Assembly (NCBI RefSeq): GCF_004363725.1
Contig: NZ_SNZF01000008.1
Coordinates: forward strand, 1 to 64,000
Length of the DNA stretch: 64,000 bases
Origin: Aquamicrobium defluvii
GTDB lineage: Bacteria > Pseudomonadota > Alphaproteobacteria > Rhizobiales > Rhizobiaceae
Direction: 5' to 3'
In this document: positions 26,575 through 37,961 of the stretch, one piece after another
Layout of the letters: each line of letters starts with the position of its first letter
Numbering within the stretch: position 1 is the stretch's first letter
Translations under genes and position numbers: made by a program
Notes under the pieces: generated by a model
Database searches by the model: none
Told to the model about the DNA's origin: nothing
The model's input: the letters and a program-made list of their open reading frames with translations, nothing else

Positions 26575-27552
26575 CTACGGGAGCAGTATCGTCGTTCCGG
26601 TGGTTCTGCGGGCTTCGAGGTCGGCATGGGCCTGCGCAGCGTCCGCCAGCGCATAGCGCTGATTGATCCTGATGCGCACGGCGCCGGACAACACCACGTC
26701 GAAGAGTGCCCTTGCCGATTCCTCCAGTTCCCCGCGTGTCACATTGTAGGAAAACAGCGTTGGCCGCGTCGCGTAAAGGGAACCTTTCTGCGCGAGAATC
26801 CCGATATCGAAAGGCGGTATCGGGCCCGATGACTGGCCGAAGGATATGAATGTGCCGAGCCGTTTCAGACAATCCAGAGATCCGGCGAAAGTATCCTTGC
26901 CGACGGAATCATAGACCGCATCGCATTTTCTGCCCTCGGTTATCCGCATAACCTCGCCCACGAAATCCTGCCGGCGATAGTCGATGACGTGATGGAAACC
27001 ATGCGCGCGGGCGAGTTCCGCTTTCTCCGGCGAGCCTGCTGTTCCGATGACCGTGGCGCCGAGATGGTTCGCCCACTGGCCGAAGATGAGGCCAACGCCA
27101 CCGGCAGCGGCATGATAGAGCACCGTGTCGCCAGGTTTAACCCTGAAGGTGCGACGCAGGAGATATTCCACCGTCATGCCCTTCAGCATCATGCCGGCGG
27201 CCTGCTCATCGGTTATCCCGTCGGGGATCGGCACGACCTGATCGGCCGGCACCACCCTTTGCTCGGCATACGCACCGAGGCGCACCACATAGGCGATGCG
27301 ATCACCGGGCCTGAGCCAATCCACCCCCTCTCCGACTTCCAGCACAACGCCTGCGGCCTCGCCGCCGGGCGTGAAAGGAAAGCCATTCGGGGCCGGGTAG
27401 AGGCCCGTGCGATGATAGACATCTATGAAATTCACGCCAATGGCGGTGTGCCTGACAAGAATTTCGCCGCGCCCCGGTTTGCCGGCATCCGCCTCCTCAG
27501 GGACGAGGACTTCCGGGCCGCCATGGGTGTGGATGCGGATCGCCTTCGACAT
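26575..27552 (-). CDS. qor: Quinone oxidoreductase, zeta-crystallin-like (MDR family)
   Basis: A 325-residue medium-chain dehydrogenase/reductase without zinc-ligand cysteines. It has the substrate motif NFIDVYHRTGLYP (residues about 42-54), typical of QOR, and the NADPH loop YHAAAGGVGLIFGQWA (about 145-160). It reduces quinones in one-electron steps with NADPH. It sits 5 bases downstream of the pcs stop on the same strand. The start at 27552 (MSKAIRIHTHGG) agrees with family length. Confidence 0.93.
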   Translation of the reverse strand: MSKAIRIHTHGGPEVLVPEEADAGKPGRGEILVRHTAIGVNFIDVYHRTGLYPAPNGFPFTPGGEAAGVVLEVGEGVDWLRPGDRIAYVVRLGAYAEQRVVPADQVVPIPDGITDEQAAGMMLKGMTVEYLLRRTFRVKPGDTVLYHAAAGGVGLIFGQWANHLGATVIGTAGSPEKAELARAHGFHHVIDYRRQDFVGEVMRITEGRKCDAVYDSVGKDTFAGSLDCLKRLGTFISFGQSSGPIPPFDIGILAQKGSLYATRPTLFSYNVTRGELEESARALFDVVLSGAVRIRINQRYALADAAQAHADLEARRTTGTTILLP

Positions 27553-27557
27553 ATGGT

Positions 27558-28391
27558 TCAGGTCCTTTTTGCACCGAGCTTCGGGAAAAACTGCATGATT
27601 CCCCCAATGCAGAACAGGTAGAGTCCCGTCACCGAAATTCCCGCCTTGGTGAACTGGCTGACATTTTCCGCCAGAATGCCGATCTGGCTGTAAAACTCGG
27701 CCAGCGCGGATTCGGCCAGCGCCAGTATGCCGAAAGCGCACCATAGAAGCGTGACCGTCAGATTGACCGGACGCAGGCGCTTCACCCGCACGGGATGGAG
27801 AAAATTGACAGGCACGAAGGTCAGCAACCCGCAAATGACCACGACGCCGAAAGACACCCACTCTCTGGGCCCGACCACAAACAGGGTGAATACGACCATG
27901 TTCCAGACCACCGGGAATCCCTTGAAGAAATTCTCCTTCGTCTTCATGCCGGTGTCCGCGTAGTAGATCGCGCTGGAAACGACGATGATCGCGGCCGACA
28001 GGAATGACAGCCTCTCGCCCATCAGGCCGAACTGGTAGAGCGCAAAGGCGGGAATCAGCACATAGGTGACATAGTCGATGATGTTGTCGAGCAGTTCGCC
28101 GGACCAGGTGGGCAGGATTTCCTTCACTTCCAGCTTGCGGGCGATGGGGCCGTCTATGCCGTCGACGAACAGGGCGAGCCCCAGCCACCAGAACATCGCG
28201 GTCCAGCGCTCCTCGCTGGCTGCCACAAGCGAGACGAAAGCCAGAAAAGAGCCCGATGCAGTCAGAAGGTGAACAGAAAACGCCCGCGCCTGTGGCCAGG
28301 TCACCTTTTTCCTCGGTCTCGGAATCCTGTCCCTGATCTTCCTGCCGGTCGGTTTGCTTTCCACGGCCATCGGTCCATCTTGCATGGGCAT
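27558..28391 (-). CDS. pcs: Phosphatidylcholine synthase
   Basis: A 277-residue integral membrane CDP-alcohol phosphotransferase that condenses CDP-diacylglycerol with choline to give phosphatidylcholine, a pathway characteristic of rhizobia, Brucella and relatives. The catalytic motif reads DGIDGPIARKLEVKEILPTW...LLDNIIDY, giving DGx2DGx2AR...D...D with the Lys-rich insert of Pcs. About eight hydrophobic helices are visible. I start at 28391, with AGAGGG upstream; a longer frame to 28439 adds 16 unlikely residues. The basic N-terminus (KPTGRKIRDRIPRPRKK) is cytoplasmic. Confidence 0.93.
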   Translation of the reverse strand: MPMQDGPMAVESKPTGRKIRDRIPRPRKKVTWPQARAFSVHLLTASGSFLAFVSLVAASEERWTAMFWWLGLALFVDGIDGPIARKLEVKEILPTWSGELLDNIIDYVTYVLIPAFALYQFGLMGERLSFLSAAIIVVSSAIYYADTGMKTKENFFKGFPVVWNMVVFTLFVVGPREWVSFGVVVICGLLTFVPVNFLHPVRVKRLRPVNLTVTLLWCAFGILALAESALAEFYSQIGILAENVSQFTKAGISVTGLYLFCIGGIMQFFPKLGAKRT

Positions 28392-28579
28392 CTGTAATCC
28401 CTCTTGATCGGCCACCAGTGGGCGGGGGTCAATGCACAAGCAGCGACAAGATCAAAGGCCACACAGGATTTCTTGACTGCCGTGCATGAATTGCAAAGGT
28501 TTTCCTTCACGGCTGAAAGGTCGCGTTGAAGAAGATGGCCCGCGGGGCGTATATCTTTATCGACAAAGGAGGCTCCGAT

Positions 28580-29821
28580 ATGCCCACGTCCGCCGGCCCT
28601 GCCCGATCCGAAGCCAGAATCCTCGTCGCGGGAACCGGCCCGGCCGGTTTGATCGCGGCGCTCGCCTTCGCCGATGCGGGCTTTGGCGTAACGCTCGTTG
28701 GTCCGGACGTTAACATCCGGGACGGACGCACCACGGCGCTGATGAATCCGGCGCTTGCCCTGCTCGACCGCGTGGGGGTGCTCAGAGCACTCGCGCACAA
28801 GTCCGCACCGCTCAAGGTCATGCGCATCGTCGACGGGACGTCGCGGCTCATCCGCAGCCCTGCGGTTACTTTCCATGCCAGCGAGGTCGGCGAACACAGA
28901 TTCGGCCTCAACATGCCGAACGCCATCATGGTTGCGACGCTGGCCGAGGCAGTCGCGGCCATTCCCGCCATCGAATGGAAGAAGACGCTGGTCGAAAGCT
29001 GGGATCTGCAACCCGATGCGGCCGTGGCTCATCTCGCGGACGGCAGCGCCGTGGAAGCAGAACTGGCGGTGGCGGCGGATGGACGCCTGTCACCTGCGCG
29101 CGAGGCCGCAGGCATTTCCGTTTCGTCGCACCCGTTCCCCCAGGCCGCCCTTGTGTTGAATTTCGCCCACACGGTCGACCACAATTTCACGTCGACCGAG
29201 TTCCACGCCGAGACCGGACCGTTCACGCAGGTTCCGCTGCCCGGACGCCGCTCAAGCCTTGTCTGCGTCGTGCGTCCCGAAACGGCTCAGGAACTTGCGG
29301 CGCTCGACGATGACGCCTTGTCCCTGCATATCGAGCGGCGCATGCAATCCATGCTCGGACGTGTGACAGTCGAGCCGGGACGGCAAATCTATCCGCTTTC
29401 GACCTCGACCCCGTGGCGCTTCGCCCACAACCGCGTCGCCCTGATAGGCGAAGCCGCTCATGTGTTTCCCCCCATAGGAGCCCAGGGGCTCAACCTCGGC
29501 ATCAGGGATATCGTCGATCTCGTTGAAGTCGCTTCACGAAATCGTACGGATCCAGGATCTCCGAAGGCCCTTCTTACCTACGATCTCAAGCGCCGGCCCG
29601 ACATTGTGGCGCGAACCGGCGCGGTGAACCTTCTCAACCGGTCGCTGCTTTCCGATATGCTGCCAGCCCAGATCGCACGCAGCGCCGCGCTCGGGCTTCT
29701 CGGGCGCTTCGCCCCGGTTCGCGCCTTCTTCATGCGCGAAGGACTTCAGCCCGGCAGCGGCTTTTCCGCAATCGCCGGCTCGTTAAGGGAGCAGGTCCGG
29801 CGAGGACCTGCCGTTCCGTAA
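28580..29821 (+). CDS. UbiH/Coq6-family FAD-dependent hydroxylase
   Basis: A 413-residue flavoprotein monooxygenase. The Rossmann entry ILVAGTGPAGLIAALAFADAG (GxGxxG) is at residues about 12-30, the ribityl motif at NRVALIGEAAHVFPPIGAQGLNLG (GD-like), and RDGRTTALMNPALALLD matches the UbiH/UbiF RTxAL signature. These enzymes hydroxylate the ubiquinone ring; which position cannot be told. The ATG at 28580 is preceded by AGGAGG; a longer frame adds a poor N-terminus. It stands alone, divergent from pcs. Confidence 0.88.
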   Translation: MPTSAGPARSEARILVAGTGPAGLIAALAFADAGFGVTLVGPDVNIRDGRTTALMNPALALLDRVGVLRALAHKSAPLKVMRIVDGTSRLIRSPAVTFHASEVGEHRFGLNMPNAIMVATLAEAVAAIPAIEWKKTLVESWDLQPDAAVAHLADGSAVEAELAVAADGRLSPAREAAGISVSSHPFPQAALVLNFAHTVDHNFTSTEFHAETGPFTQVPLPGRRSSLVCVVRPETAQELAALDDDALSLHIERRMQSMLGRVTVEPGRQIYPLSTSTPWRFAHNRVALIGEAAHVFPPIGAQGLNLGIRDIVDLVEVASRNRTDPGSPKALLTYDLKRRPDIVARTGAVNLLNRSLLSDMLPAQIARSAALGLLGRFAPVRAFFMREGLQPGSGFSAIAGSLREQVRRGPAVP

Positions 29822-30054
29822 ACCAGGCGCCACACGCAAAACGAATATGCGTTATCCAGCCCGGCGCTTCGTGCGGTTCGCGCCTGATGCGCGCAATGGC
29901 AAAACCGGCGAAGAACGGCCGGATAACCAAAGGCTGGGACAGGTATCATCCGATCCGGGCTTGTCCACCCTGCCGCCGGCCGGGGAATCAACAGATTCCG
30001 CCCCTGAGCCTGCACAGGATTGAATTGCCCCGATCCATAAGCCAAATAGGGATC

Positions 30055-30393
30055 ATGGAAAACGGGAACATAAAAACAGCCAAATTCTCGATCGGACAGG
30101 TGGTGCGTCACCGCCTGTTTCCGTTTCGCGGCATCATTTTCGATGTCGATCCGCAATTCGCCAATTCCGAGGAGTGGTATCGGGCTATACCCGCCGAAGT
30201 AAGGCCATCCAAGGATCAGCCATTCTATCACCTGCTGGCCGAAAACTCGGATACGGAATATATTGCGTATGTCTCCGAGCAGAACCTGCTCGAAGACGTT
30301 TCAGGCGAGCCGGTACGGCATCCGCAAATCCGCGAGCTGTTCCTGAAAACGCCTGACGGGCATTACCAGCCCAAATACCAGATCCGTCATTGA
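30055..30393 (+). CDS. hspQ: Heat shock protein HspQ
   Basis: A 112-residue protein with the HspQ core KFSIGQVVRHRLFPFRGIIFDVDPQF, then WYRAIPAEVRPSKDQPFYHLLAE and YIAYVSEQNL. In enterobacteria HspQ acts as adaptor/specificity factor for the Lon protease and promotes degradation of DnaA variants. The start at 30055 has GGGAT upstream, and the longer frame upstream is not conserved-looking. It is followed by a strong stem shared with the convergent aspS gene. Confidence 0.9.
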   Translation: MENGNIKTAKFSIGQVVRHRLFPFRGIIFDVDPQFANSEEWYRAIPAEVRPSKDQPFYHLLAENSDTEYIAYVSEQNLLEDVSGEPVRHPQIRELFLKTPDGHYQPKYQIRH

Positions 30394-30397
30394 AAAA

Positions 30398-30425
30398 GCC
30401 CCGCCGCTCTATGAAGCGGCGGGGC
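30398..30425 (-). terminator. Rho-independent terminator of aspS
   Basis: GCCCCGCCGC (30398-30407) pairs perfectly with GCGGCGGGGC (30416-30425). The minus strand continues with TTTTT. The plus side has no T-run, so it serves aspS chiefly, though the stem may also stop hspQ transcription. Confidence 0.85.
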
Positions 30426-30447
30426 CTTGACATGGCGAGCTTTCGGC

Positions 30448-32238
30448 TCAGTCTTCCTTTTTCATCGGCGCAACGCGCAGGGCCAGTTCACGAAGCTGCT
30501 GCGGCGTCGCCGGCGCGGGGGCATTCATCAGCAGATCCTGGGCCTGCTGGTTCATCGGGAACATGGTCACTTCGCGCAGGTTCTTCGCCCCGACCAGCAG
30601 CATGATGACGCGATCGATGCCGGCTGCCATGCCGCCATGCGGAGGCGCGCCATACTGGAAGGCGCGGTAGAGGCCGCCGAAACGCTCCTCCACCGTGTTG
30701 CGATCCAGCCCGACGATCTCGAAAGCCTTGACCATGGTTTCGGGCAGATGGTTGCGGATGCCGCCAGATGCGATCTCGAAGCCATTGCAGACCATATCGT
30801 ACTGATATGCCTTGAGGCTCAGCGGGTCCTGACTGTTGAGCGCGTCGATGCCCCCCTGTGGCATGGAGAACGGGTTGTGGGCGAAGTCGACCTTCTTCTC
30901 GTCCTCGTTCCACTCGTAGAAGGGGAAATCGACGATCCAGCACAGTTCGAAACGGTCCCGGTCGACGAGGTTCAGTTCCTCGCCGGCACGGGTGCGCGCG
31001 GCACCTGCGAAGGCGGCGAACTTCTTCGGTTCGCCGGCCACGAAGAAAGCGGCGTCGCCGTCCTCCAGCCCGAGTTGCTGACGGACGGCATCGGTGCGCT
31101 CCTCGCCGATGTTCTTGGCGATGGGGCCTGCGCCCTCGAGCCTGTCGCCTTCCTTGCGCCAGAAGATGTAGCCGAGGCCGGGCTGGCCCTCGCCCTGCGC
31201 CCAGGAATTCATGCGGTCGCAGAATGCGCGGGAGCCGCCGGTCTTTGCAGGAATGGCCCAGACTTCGGCTTTCGGATCATTGGCGAGGATGTTGGCGAAC
31301 ACCTTGAAGCCGGAGCCCCGGAAATGCCCGGACACGTCCTGCATCTCGATGGGGTTGCGTAGGTCCGGCTTGTCGGAGCCGTATTTGCGCATGGCCACGT
31401 CATAGGGGATGCGCGGGAAGTCCTGCGTCACCGGCTTGGCGTCGGCGAAAGCCTCGAACACGGAGCGCATCACCGGTTCCATGGTCGCCAGCACATCGTC
31501 CTGCTCGACGAAGCTCATCTCAAGGTCGAGCTGGTAGAATTCGCCCGGCAGGCGGTCGGCGCGCGGGTCCTCGTCGCGGAAACAGGGCGCGATCTGGAAG
31601 TAGCGGTCGAAGCCCGAAACCATGATGAGCTGCTTGTACTGCTGCGGGGCCTGCGGCAGCGCGTAGAAGGTGCCCGGATGGATGCGCGACGGCACGAGGA
31701 AGTCGCGCGCGCCCTCCGGCGAGGAAGCGGTGAGGATCGGCGTCGAATATTCGGTGAAACCCGCCTCGCCCATGCGCTTGCGCATCTCAGCGATGATCTT
31801 CGTGCGCATGACGATATTTCTGTGCAGCGTGTCGCGTCGCAGGTCCAGGAAGCGGTATTTGAGGCGGATGTCTTCCGGATAGTCCGGTTCGCCGAACACC
31901 GGCAGCGGCAGTTCCCTGGCTGCGGACAGAACCTCGATCTCGTGCGCGAAAATCTCGATCTCGCCGGTCGAGAGGTTCGGGTTCACGGCATCGGCCGAGC
32001 GCGCCTTCACTTCGCCGTCCACGCGGATCACCCACTCGCCGCGCACCGTCTCTGCCGTCTTGAAAGCGGGCGAATCGGGATCGGCGACGATCTGTGTGAT
32101 GCCGTAGTGATCGCGCAGGTCGATGAACAGCAGGCCGCCGTGATCGCGCACGCGATGCACCCAGCCCGAAAGACGAATGGTGGAGCCGACATCGGCCTTT
32201 CTCAACTGAGCGCAGGTGTGGCTGCGGTAACGATGCAT
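30448..32238 (-). CDS. aspS: Aspartyl-tRNA synthetase (probably Asp/Asn nondiscriminating)
   Basis: A 596-residue class II synthetase. An N-terminal OB anticodon-binding domain ([19 protein letters not shown]) leads to motif 2 [12 protein letters not shown] and motif 3 [18 protein letters not shown], with the bacterial GAD insertion between. It charges tRNA-Asp; many alphaproteobacteria lack AsnRS and use a relaxed AspS plus GatCAB, so mischarging of tRNA-Asn is probable but not shown here. It is divergent from rnd. Confidence 0.96.
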   Translation of the reverse strand: MHRYRSHTCAQLRKADVGSTIRLSGWVHRVRDHGGLLFIDLRDHYGITQIVADPDSPAFKTAETVRGEWVIRVDGEVKARSADAVNPNLSTGEIEIFAHEIEVLSAARELPLPVFGEPDYPEDIRLKYRFLDLRRDTLHRNIVMRTKIIAEMRKRMGEAGFTEYSTPILTASSPEGARDFLVPSRIHPGTFYALPQAPQQYKQLIMVSGFDRYFQIAPCFRDEDPRADRLPGEFYQLDLEMSFVEQDDVLATMEPVMRSVFEAFADAKPVTQDFPRIPYDVAMRKYGSDKPDLRNPIEMQDVSGHFRGSGFKVFANILANDPKAEVWAIPAKTGGSRAFCDRMNSWAQGEGQPGLGYIFWRKEGDRLEGAGPIAKNIGEERTDAVRQQLGLEDGDAAFFVAGEPKKFAAFAGAARTRAGEELNLVDRDRFELCWIVDFPFYEWNEDEKKVDFAHNPFSMPQGGIDALNSQDPLSLKAYQYDMVCNGFEIASGGIRNHLPETMVKAFEIVGLDRNTVEERFGGLYRAFQYGAPPHGGMAAGIDRVIMLLVGAKNLREVTMFPMNQQAQDLLMNAPAPATPQQLRELALRVAPMKKED

Positions 32239-32344
32239 CGCCTGATTTTCCGCTTAACTTGGTTCGATTGGACCGAAGCACTTGCCCGGCTTCAAAATTG
32301 GCGCGAAAAGCGCATGAGCAGGCTCTTTTGTCAAGGCGAGAGGA

Positions 32345-32366
32345 CCCGGCGACGGACGTCGCCGGG
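32345..32366. repeat. 9-bp perfect stem-loop between aspS and rnd
   Basis: CCCGGCGAC (32345-32353) pairs with GTCGCCGGG (32358-32366) over a 4-base loop. No T-run follows. It lies in the divergent promoter region and could be an operator or leader hairpin. Confidence 0.5.
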
Positions 32367-32425
32367 CTTGACGCGCCCGGCAGCGGCTGGAATTGAGAAA
32401 CAGGTTTGGTCCGAAAAGCGATTTG

Positions 32426-33583
32426 ATGAACGTCATTACCACACAGGGCGAACTCGAGAGCGCCATAGAAAGACTCGAGCAATCGGACTTCGTGACCGTG
32501 GACACGGAGTTCATTCGCGAAACGACCTTCTGGCCGGTGCTGTGCCTGATTCAGATGGCCGCTCCCGGTTTCACCGCGCTGGTCGATCCGCTGGCGCCAG
32601 GCATGGACCTCACGCCGTTCTTCCGGCTGATGGCCAACGAGAAGGTGGTGAAGGTTTTCCATGCCGCAAGGCAGGACATCGAGATCATCGTGCATCAGGG
32701 CAATCTGGTGCCGCACCCGATCTTCGACACGCAGGTCGCCGCCATGGTTTGCGGCTTCGGCGACGCGGTTTCCTATGACCAGCTCGTGCAGAAGGTCACC
32801 GGCGTTCGTCTCGACAAGTCGTCGCGCTTCACGGACTGGCGCTACCGGCCGCTGTCCGGGCGCCAGCTCGAATATGCGCTGGCCGACGTCACCCATCTCA
32901 TCGACGTCTACAAGCATCTGACGGCCGAGCTGGAGCGCGAGGGGCGCGCCCACTGGCTCAACGAGGAAATGCAGGTTCTGACGTCCCGCGAAACCTACGA
33001 TCCGCACCCCGACGACGCCTGGAAGCGCCTCAAGATGCGCGTGCGCAAACCGCAGGAACTCGCGGTCCTGAAAGCGGTTGCCGCATGGCGCGAACGCGAG
33101 GCGCGCGAACGCGATGTTCCGCGCGGGCGCATCATCAAGGATGATGCTATCTACGAGATCGCCCAGCAGGCTCCGAAGGACGCCGATGCGCTGGGACGGC
33201 TGCGCAGCATCCCCAAGGGTTGGGAGCGGTCGTCAACCGCGGCCGCCCTGCTCGGGGCCATCAACGATGCGCTCTCGATTCCCAAGGACGACCTGCCAAG
33301 GCTGCCCCGGCCGCACCAGCCGCCCGAAGGATCGAATGCGGCGGCCGAACTTCTGAAGGTGCTGCTGCGCATCGTGGCCGAAAAGGAAGGGGTCGCCGCC
33401 AAGGTGCTGGCATCGGGCGACGATATCGACCGAATCGCAGCGGAGGGCGAGCAGGCGGACGTGCCGGCGCTTCATGGCTGGCGCAGGGCCGTCTATGGCG
33501 AGAAGGCGCTGCGCCTCGTGCGTGGCGAGATCGCCATCAAATTCGAGAAGCGCCGGATCGCGCTGTTCGAGATCGAGGGCTGA
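32426..33583 (+). CDS. rnd: Ribonuclease D
   Basis: A 385-residue DEDD 3'-5' exoribonuclease used in tRNA maturation. The exonuclease motifs are FVTVDTEFIRETTFW (Exo I D-x-E), KVFHAARQDIEI (Exo II D) and Exo III YALADVTHLIDVY (D and Y). A C-terminal HRDC domain follows (AVAAWREREARERDVPRGRIIKD). I start at 32426 because MNVITTQGELE aligns with known starts; a TTG upstream is possible. It is divergent from aspS, an arrangement common in alphaproteobacteria. Confidence 0.93.
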   Translation: MNVITTQGELESAIERLEQSDFVTVDTEFIRETTFWPVLCLIQMAAPGFTALVDPLAPGMDLTPFFRLMANEKVVKVFHAARQDIEIIVHQGNLVPHPIFDTQVAAMVCGFGDAVSYDQLVQKVTGVRLDKSSRFTDWRYRPLSGRQLEYALADVTHLIDVYKHLTAELEREGRAHWLNEEMQVLTSRETYDPHPDDAWKRLKMRVRKPQELAVLKAVAAWREREARERDVPRGRIIKDDAIYEIAQQAPKDADALGRLRSIPKGWERSSTAAALLGAINDALSIPKDDLPRLPRPHQPPEGSNAAAELLKVLLRIVAEKEGVAAKVLASGDDIDRIAAEGEQADVPALHGWRRAVYGEKALRLVRGEIAIKFEKRRIALFEIEG

Positions 33584-33589
33584 TTTCCG

Positions 33590-34012
33590 TCAGGCGAGAC
33601 CGGCCAGATGCAGGGCGAACCAGACCCATAGCAGCACGAGCACCAGAAACCCGCTGCCGAAAATCATGCCCCGAAACGGCGGGCGGTTGCGGGTGACATG
33701 CTCGAAAGCATGCACATAGCGCAGCACTACGAACAGCCATGCCAGAACCACGGAGACCCATGACACGCCGGCCGTAACGCAGAGTGCCAGGCATACCGCA
33801 TGGAACAGCGTCGGCAGCTCGAACTGGTTCATGACGTTGTTCGATACCGCAGCGCTGATTTCCGGCTCGCCGTTCGAGCGCAGCTTCCACTGGTCCGGCC
33901 GAACCTTCCCGGACACCATGGCCTGCCGGCGGCGCAGGCCGAGCAGCGCATAGAGCGCCATCACAAGCACGAAATGCGCCACCATCGGCCAAAGGATTGC
34001 GGTCGGGTTCAT
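33590..34012 (-). CDS. MAPEG-family membrane protein
   Basis: A 140-residue protein with four hydrophobic segments, the MAPEG fold (membrane-associated proteins in eicosanoid and glutathione metabolism). The segment RSNGEPEISAAVSNNVMNQFELPTLFH and later RYVHAFEHVTRN match the usual glutathione-contact residues (Asn-Glu, Arg, Tyr). Activity (glutathione transferase or peroxidase) is not known for bacterial members. It converges with rnd, 6 bases apart. Confidence 0.88.
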   Translation of the reverse strand: MNPTAILWPMVAHFVLVMALYALLGLRRRQAMVSGKVRPDQWKLRSNGEPEISAAVSNNVMNQFELPTLFHAVCLALCVTAGVSWVSVVLAWLFVVLRYVHAFEHVTRNRPPFRGMIFGSGFLVLVLLWVWFALHLAGLA

Positions 34013-34054
34013 GCGGTCTCCTCCATGATCGCCGTCCGCAACCGGCTGTGTGCC

Positions 34055-35731
<1,677 letters not shown>

Positions 35732-35825
35732 TTAACGCGACAGCACGGGTCCACCATGTTAACCGGCTTTTCAACGACCGGCTCCGGCCGGCCAGATTGC
35801 ATCTTCCGCATTCGGATCTGTTCCC

Positions 35826-37244
35826 GTGAATCGCATCACTCCGCTTATCCTCGCGGTTGCCCTGTTCATGGAAAACATGGATTCCACGGTGATCGCCACC
35901 TCGTTGCCGGCTATCGCGGCCGATATCCAGACGAGTCCGATTGCGCTCAAGCTGGCGCTGACTGCCTATCTCGCCTCGCTGGCGATCTTCATTCCCATCA
36001 GCGGATGGATGGCTGACCGCTTCGGTGCGAATAACGTGTTCCGGGTGGCAATCGCCGTGTTCGTCGCCGGCTCCATCGCCTGCGCCATGTCCGGCTCACT
36101 CGCCGCCTTCGTCGTCTCGCGTGCATTGCAGGGCATCGGTGGCGCCATGATGACACCGGTCGGCCGCCTGCTGCTCGTCCGTTCCACGCCCAAAAGCGAT
36201 CTGGTGGCAGCCATGTCCTGGCTGACGGTGCCTGCCCTCGTCGGCCCGCTCATCGGCCCACCGGTGGGCGGCTTCATCACCACCTATTTCTCATGGCACT
36301 GGATATTCCTCATCAACGTGCCGATCGGCATCATCGGCATCGCGCTGGCGACGCGCTTCCTTCCCGACACGGAGAGAATACAGACCCCGCCGCTGGACAT
36401 GGTCGGCTTCATGCTCAGCGGCGTCGCCGCCTCCGGGGTGATCCTCGGCCTGTCGGTGATTTCGCTGCCGGTGCTGCCGCCGGCTGTCGGTATCATCACC
36501 ATCGCGCTCGGCTGCGTCTGCGGCGTACTTTATCTCATCCATGCGAGGCGCGTAGCCAATCCGCTGCTGGCGCTCGATCTGCTTGCAAACCCCGTATTCC
36601 GGGCCGCGGTTATCGGCGGCGGCATGTTCCGCATCGGTATCGGCGCCGTACCGTTCCTGTTGCCGCTGATGTTCCAGCTTGCCTTCGGCCTGTCGCCCTT
36701 CCAGTCGGGCATGATCACTTTCGTGACTGCAATCGGCGCCATAGGCATGAAATTCATGGCCACGCGGATATTGCGCCGGTTCGGTTTCCGTTCCGTACTG
36801 ATCGTCGGTTCGCTGATGGCTGCCGGCAGCATCGCCGTCAACGGCTTCTTCACCCCTCAGACGCCTTACCTCGTCATGATCGCCATCATCCTTGCGGGCG
36901 GTTTCATCCGCTCGATGTTCTTCACCAGCATCAATGCGCTGGCCTATGCGGAGATCACGCCGGAAAACACCAGCAAGGCGACGCCGATCATCGCCGTCGC
37001 ACAGCAACTCAACATCGCGCTGGGCGTGGCCCTGGCCGGCGGCATTCTCGAAGTTCTGGCCGCCATCCATGGCGGACCGCCTGCGCTCTCCGATTTCCAC
37101 ATCGCCTTCTTCCTGGTGGCGCTGGTGTCGGCGTCGGCCTCGATCTGGTTCATACGGCTGGCGCCCGATGCCGGCGATTCGGTATCCGGCCACAAGCGAG
37201 CCTCCGTCGGCCGCAGCGGGAGAGCAACCTCTATCGGCAGTTGA
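35826..37244 (+). CDS. MFS drug transporter, DHA2-like
   Basis: A 472-residue transporter starting at GTG. It has 13-14 hydrophobic helices. Motif A is GWMADRFGANNVFR, motif C sits in ALVGPLIGPPVGGFI, and the D1-like LDSTVIATSLPAIA start is MENMDSTVIATSLPAIAAD. These place it with EmrB/QacA-type proton-driven multidrug exporters. Substrates unknown. It lies between guaB (divergent) and rlmE (convergent, 6 bases apart). Confidence 0.88.
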   Translation: MNRITPLILAVALFMENMDSTVIATSLPAIAADIQTSPIALKLALTAYLASLAIFIPISGWMADRFGANNVFRVAIAVFVAGSIACAMSGSLAAFVVSRALQGIGGAMMTPVGRLLLVRSTPKSDLVAAMSWLTVPALVGPLIGPPVGGFITTYFSWHWIFLINVPIGIIGIALATRFLPDTERIQTPPLDMVGFMLSGVAASGVILGLSVISLPVLPPAVGIITIALGCVCGVLYLIHARRVANPLLALDLLANPVFRAAVIGGGMFRIGIGAVPFLLPLMFQLAFGLSPFQSGMITFVTAIGAIGMKFMATRILRRFGFRSVLIVGSLMAAGSIAVNGFFTPQTPYLVMIAIILAGGFIRSMFFTSINALAYAEITPENTSKATPIIAVAQQLNIALGVALAGGILEVLAAIHGGPPALSDFHIAFFLVALVSASASIWFIRLAPDAGDSVSGHKRASVGRSGRATSIGS

Positions 37245-37250
37245 AGCCGC

Positions 37251-37961
37251 TCAACTCTCCTGCGCCCTGCCCCGGAAGTCTCTCGCCAGCAGATAAAGCT
37301 CCACGGACTCGGCGCGCGAGGCTTGCGGCTTGACGTGATGGACGGTGCGGAAATTTTTCTTCAGCGCATCCAGCAGTCCCGTTTCCGTGCCCCCCTGAAA
37401 GGTCTTCGTCAGAAAATGTCCGCCGGGTCGCAGGACCGACATTGCGAAATCGGCGGCCACCTCGCACAGATGCATGGTGCGCAGATGATCGGTGCGACGA
37501 TGACCTGTGGTTGGCGCAGCCATGTCGGAGAGCACCACATCCGGCTCCCCACCCAGCGCCTCCACCAGCCTGGCGGGTGCATCGTCGTCAAGAAAATCCA
37601 TCTGCAGGATGGATGCGCCGGGCACGGCATCCATCTCCAGATAATCGATGCCGACGACGCTCGGCGCATCGGCGCTCGATTTCACGCGGGCCGCCGCCAC
37701 CTGGCACCAGCCGCCTGGCGCAGCACCCAGGTCGATGATGCGCATGCCCGGCTTCAGCAGCTTGTATTTGTCGTCGATCTCGATGAGCTTGTAGGCGGCG
37801 CGCGAACGATAGCCTTCGGCTTTTGAACGTTGCACATAGGGGTCGTTCATGTGCCGTTCGAGCCAGCGGCGCGACGATTCCTTCAGACCGCTCTTTTTCT
37901 TGATCTTCGTGCGCAGCACGCGGGAAGCGCCGCTTCCCGGCTTCTCCGGTTTCTTCGTCAT
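37251..37961 (-). CDS. rlmE: 23S rRNA (uridine-2'-O)-methyltransferase RlmE
   Basis: A 236-residue RrmJ/FtsJ enzyme methylating U2552 of 23S rRNA in the A-site loop. SAM-binding motif I is [16 protein letters not shown]. The catalytic K-D-K-E set is represented by [36 protein letters not shown] and SVELYLLA. A basic N-terminal tail (about 30 residues, RTKIKKKSG) likely binds rRNA. The start at 37961 overlaps the gppA stop by 4 bases (ATGA). The upstream extension is gppA sequence. Confidence 0.94.
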   Translation of the reverse strand: MTKKPEKPGSGASRVLRTKIKKKSGLKESSRRWLERHMNDPYVQRSKAEGYRSRAAYKLIEIDDKYKLLKPGMRIIDLGAAPGGWCQVAAARVKSSADAPSVVGIDYLEMDAVPGASILQMDFLDDDAPARLVEALGGEPDVVLSDMAAPTTGHRRTDHLRTMHLCEVAADFAMSVLRPGGHFLTKTFQGGTETGLLDALKKNFRTVHHVKPQASRAESVELYLLARDFRGRAQES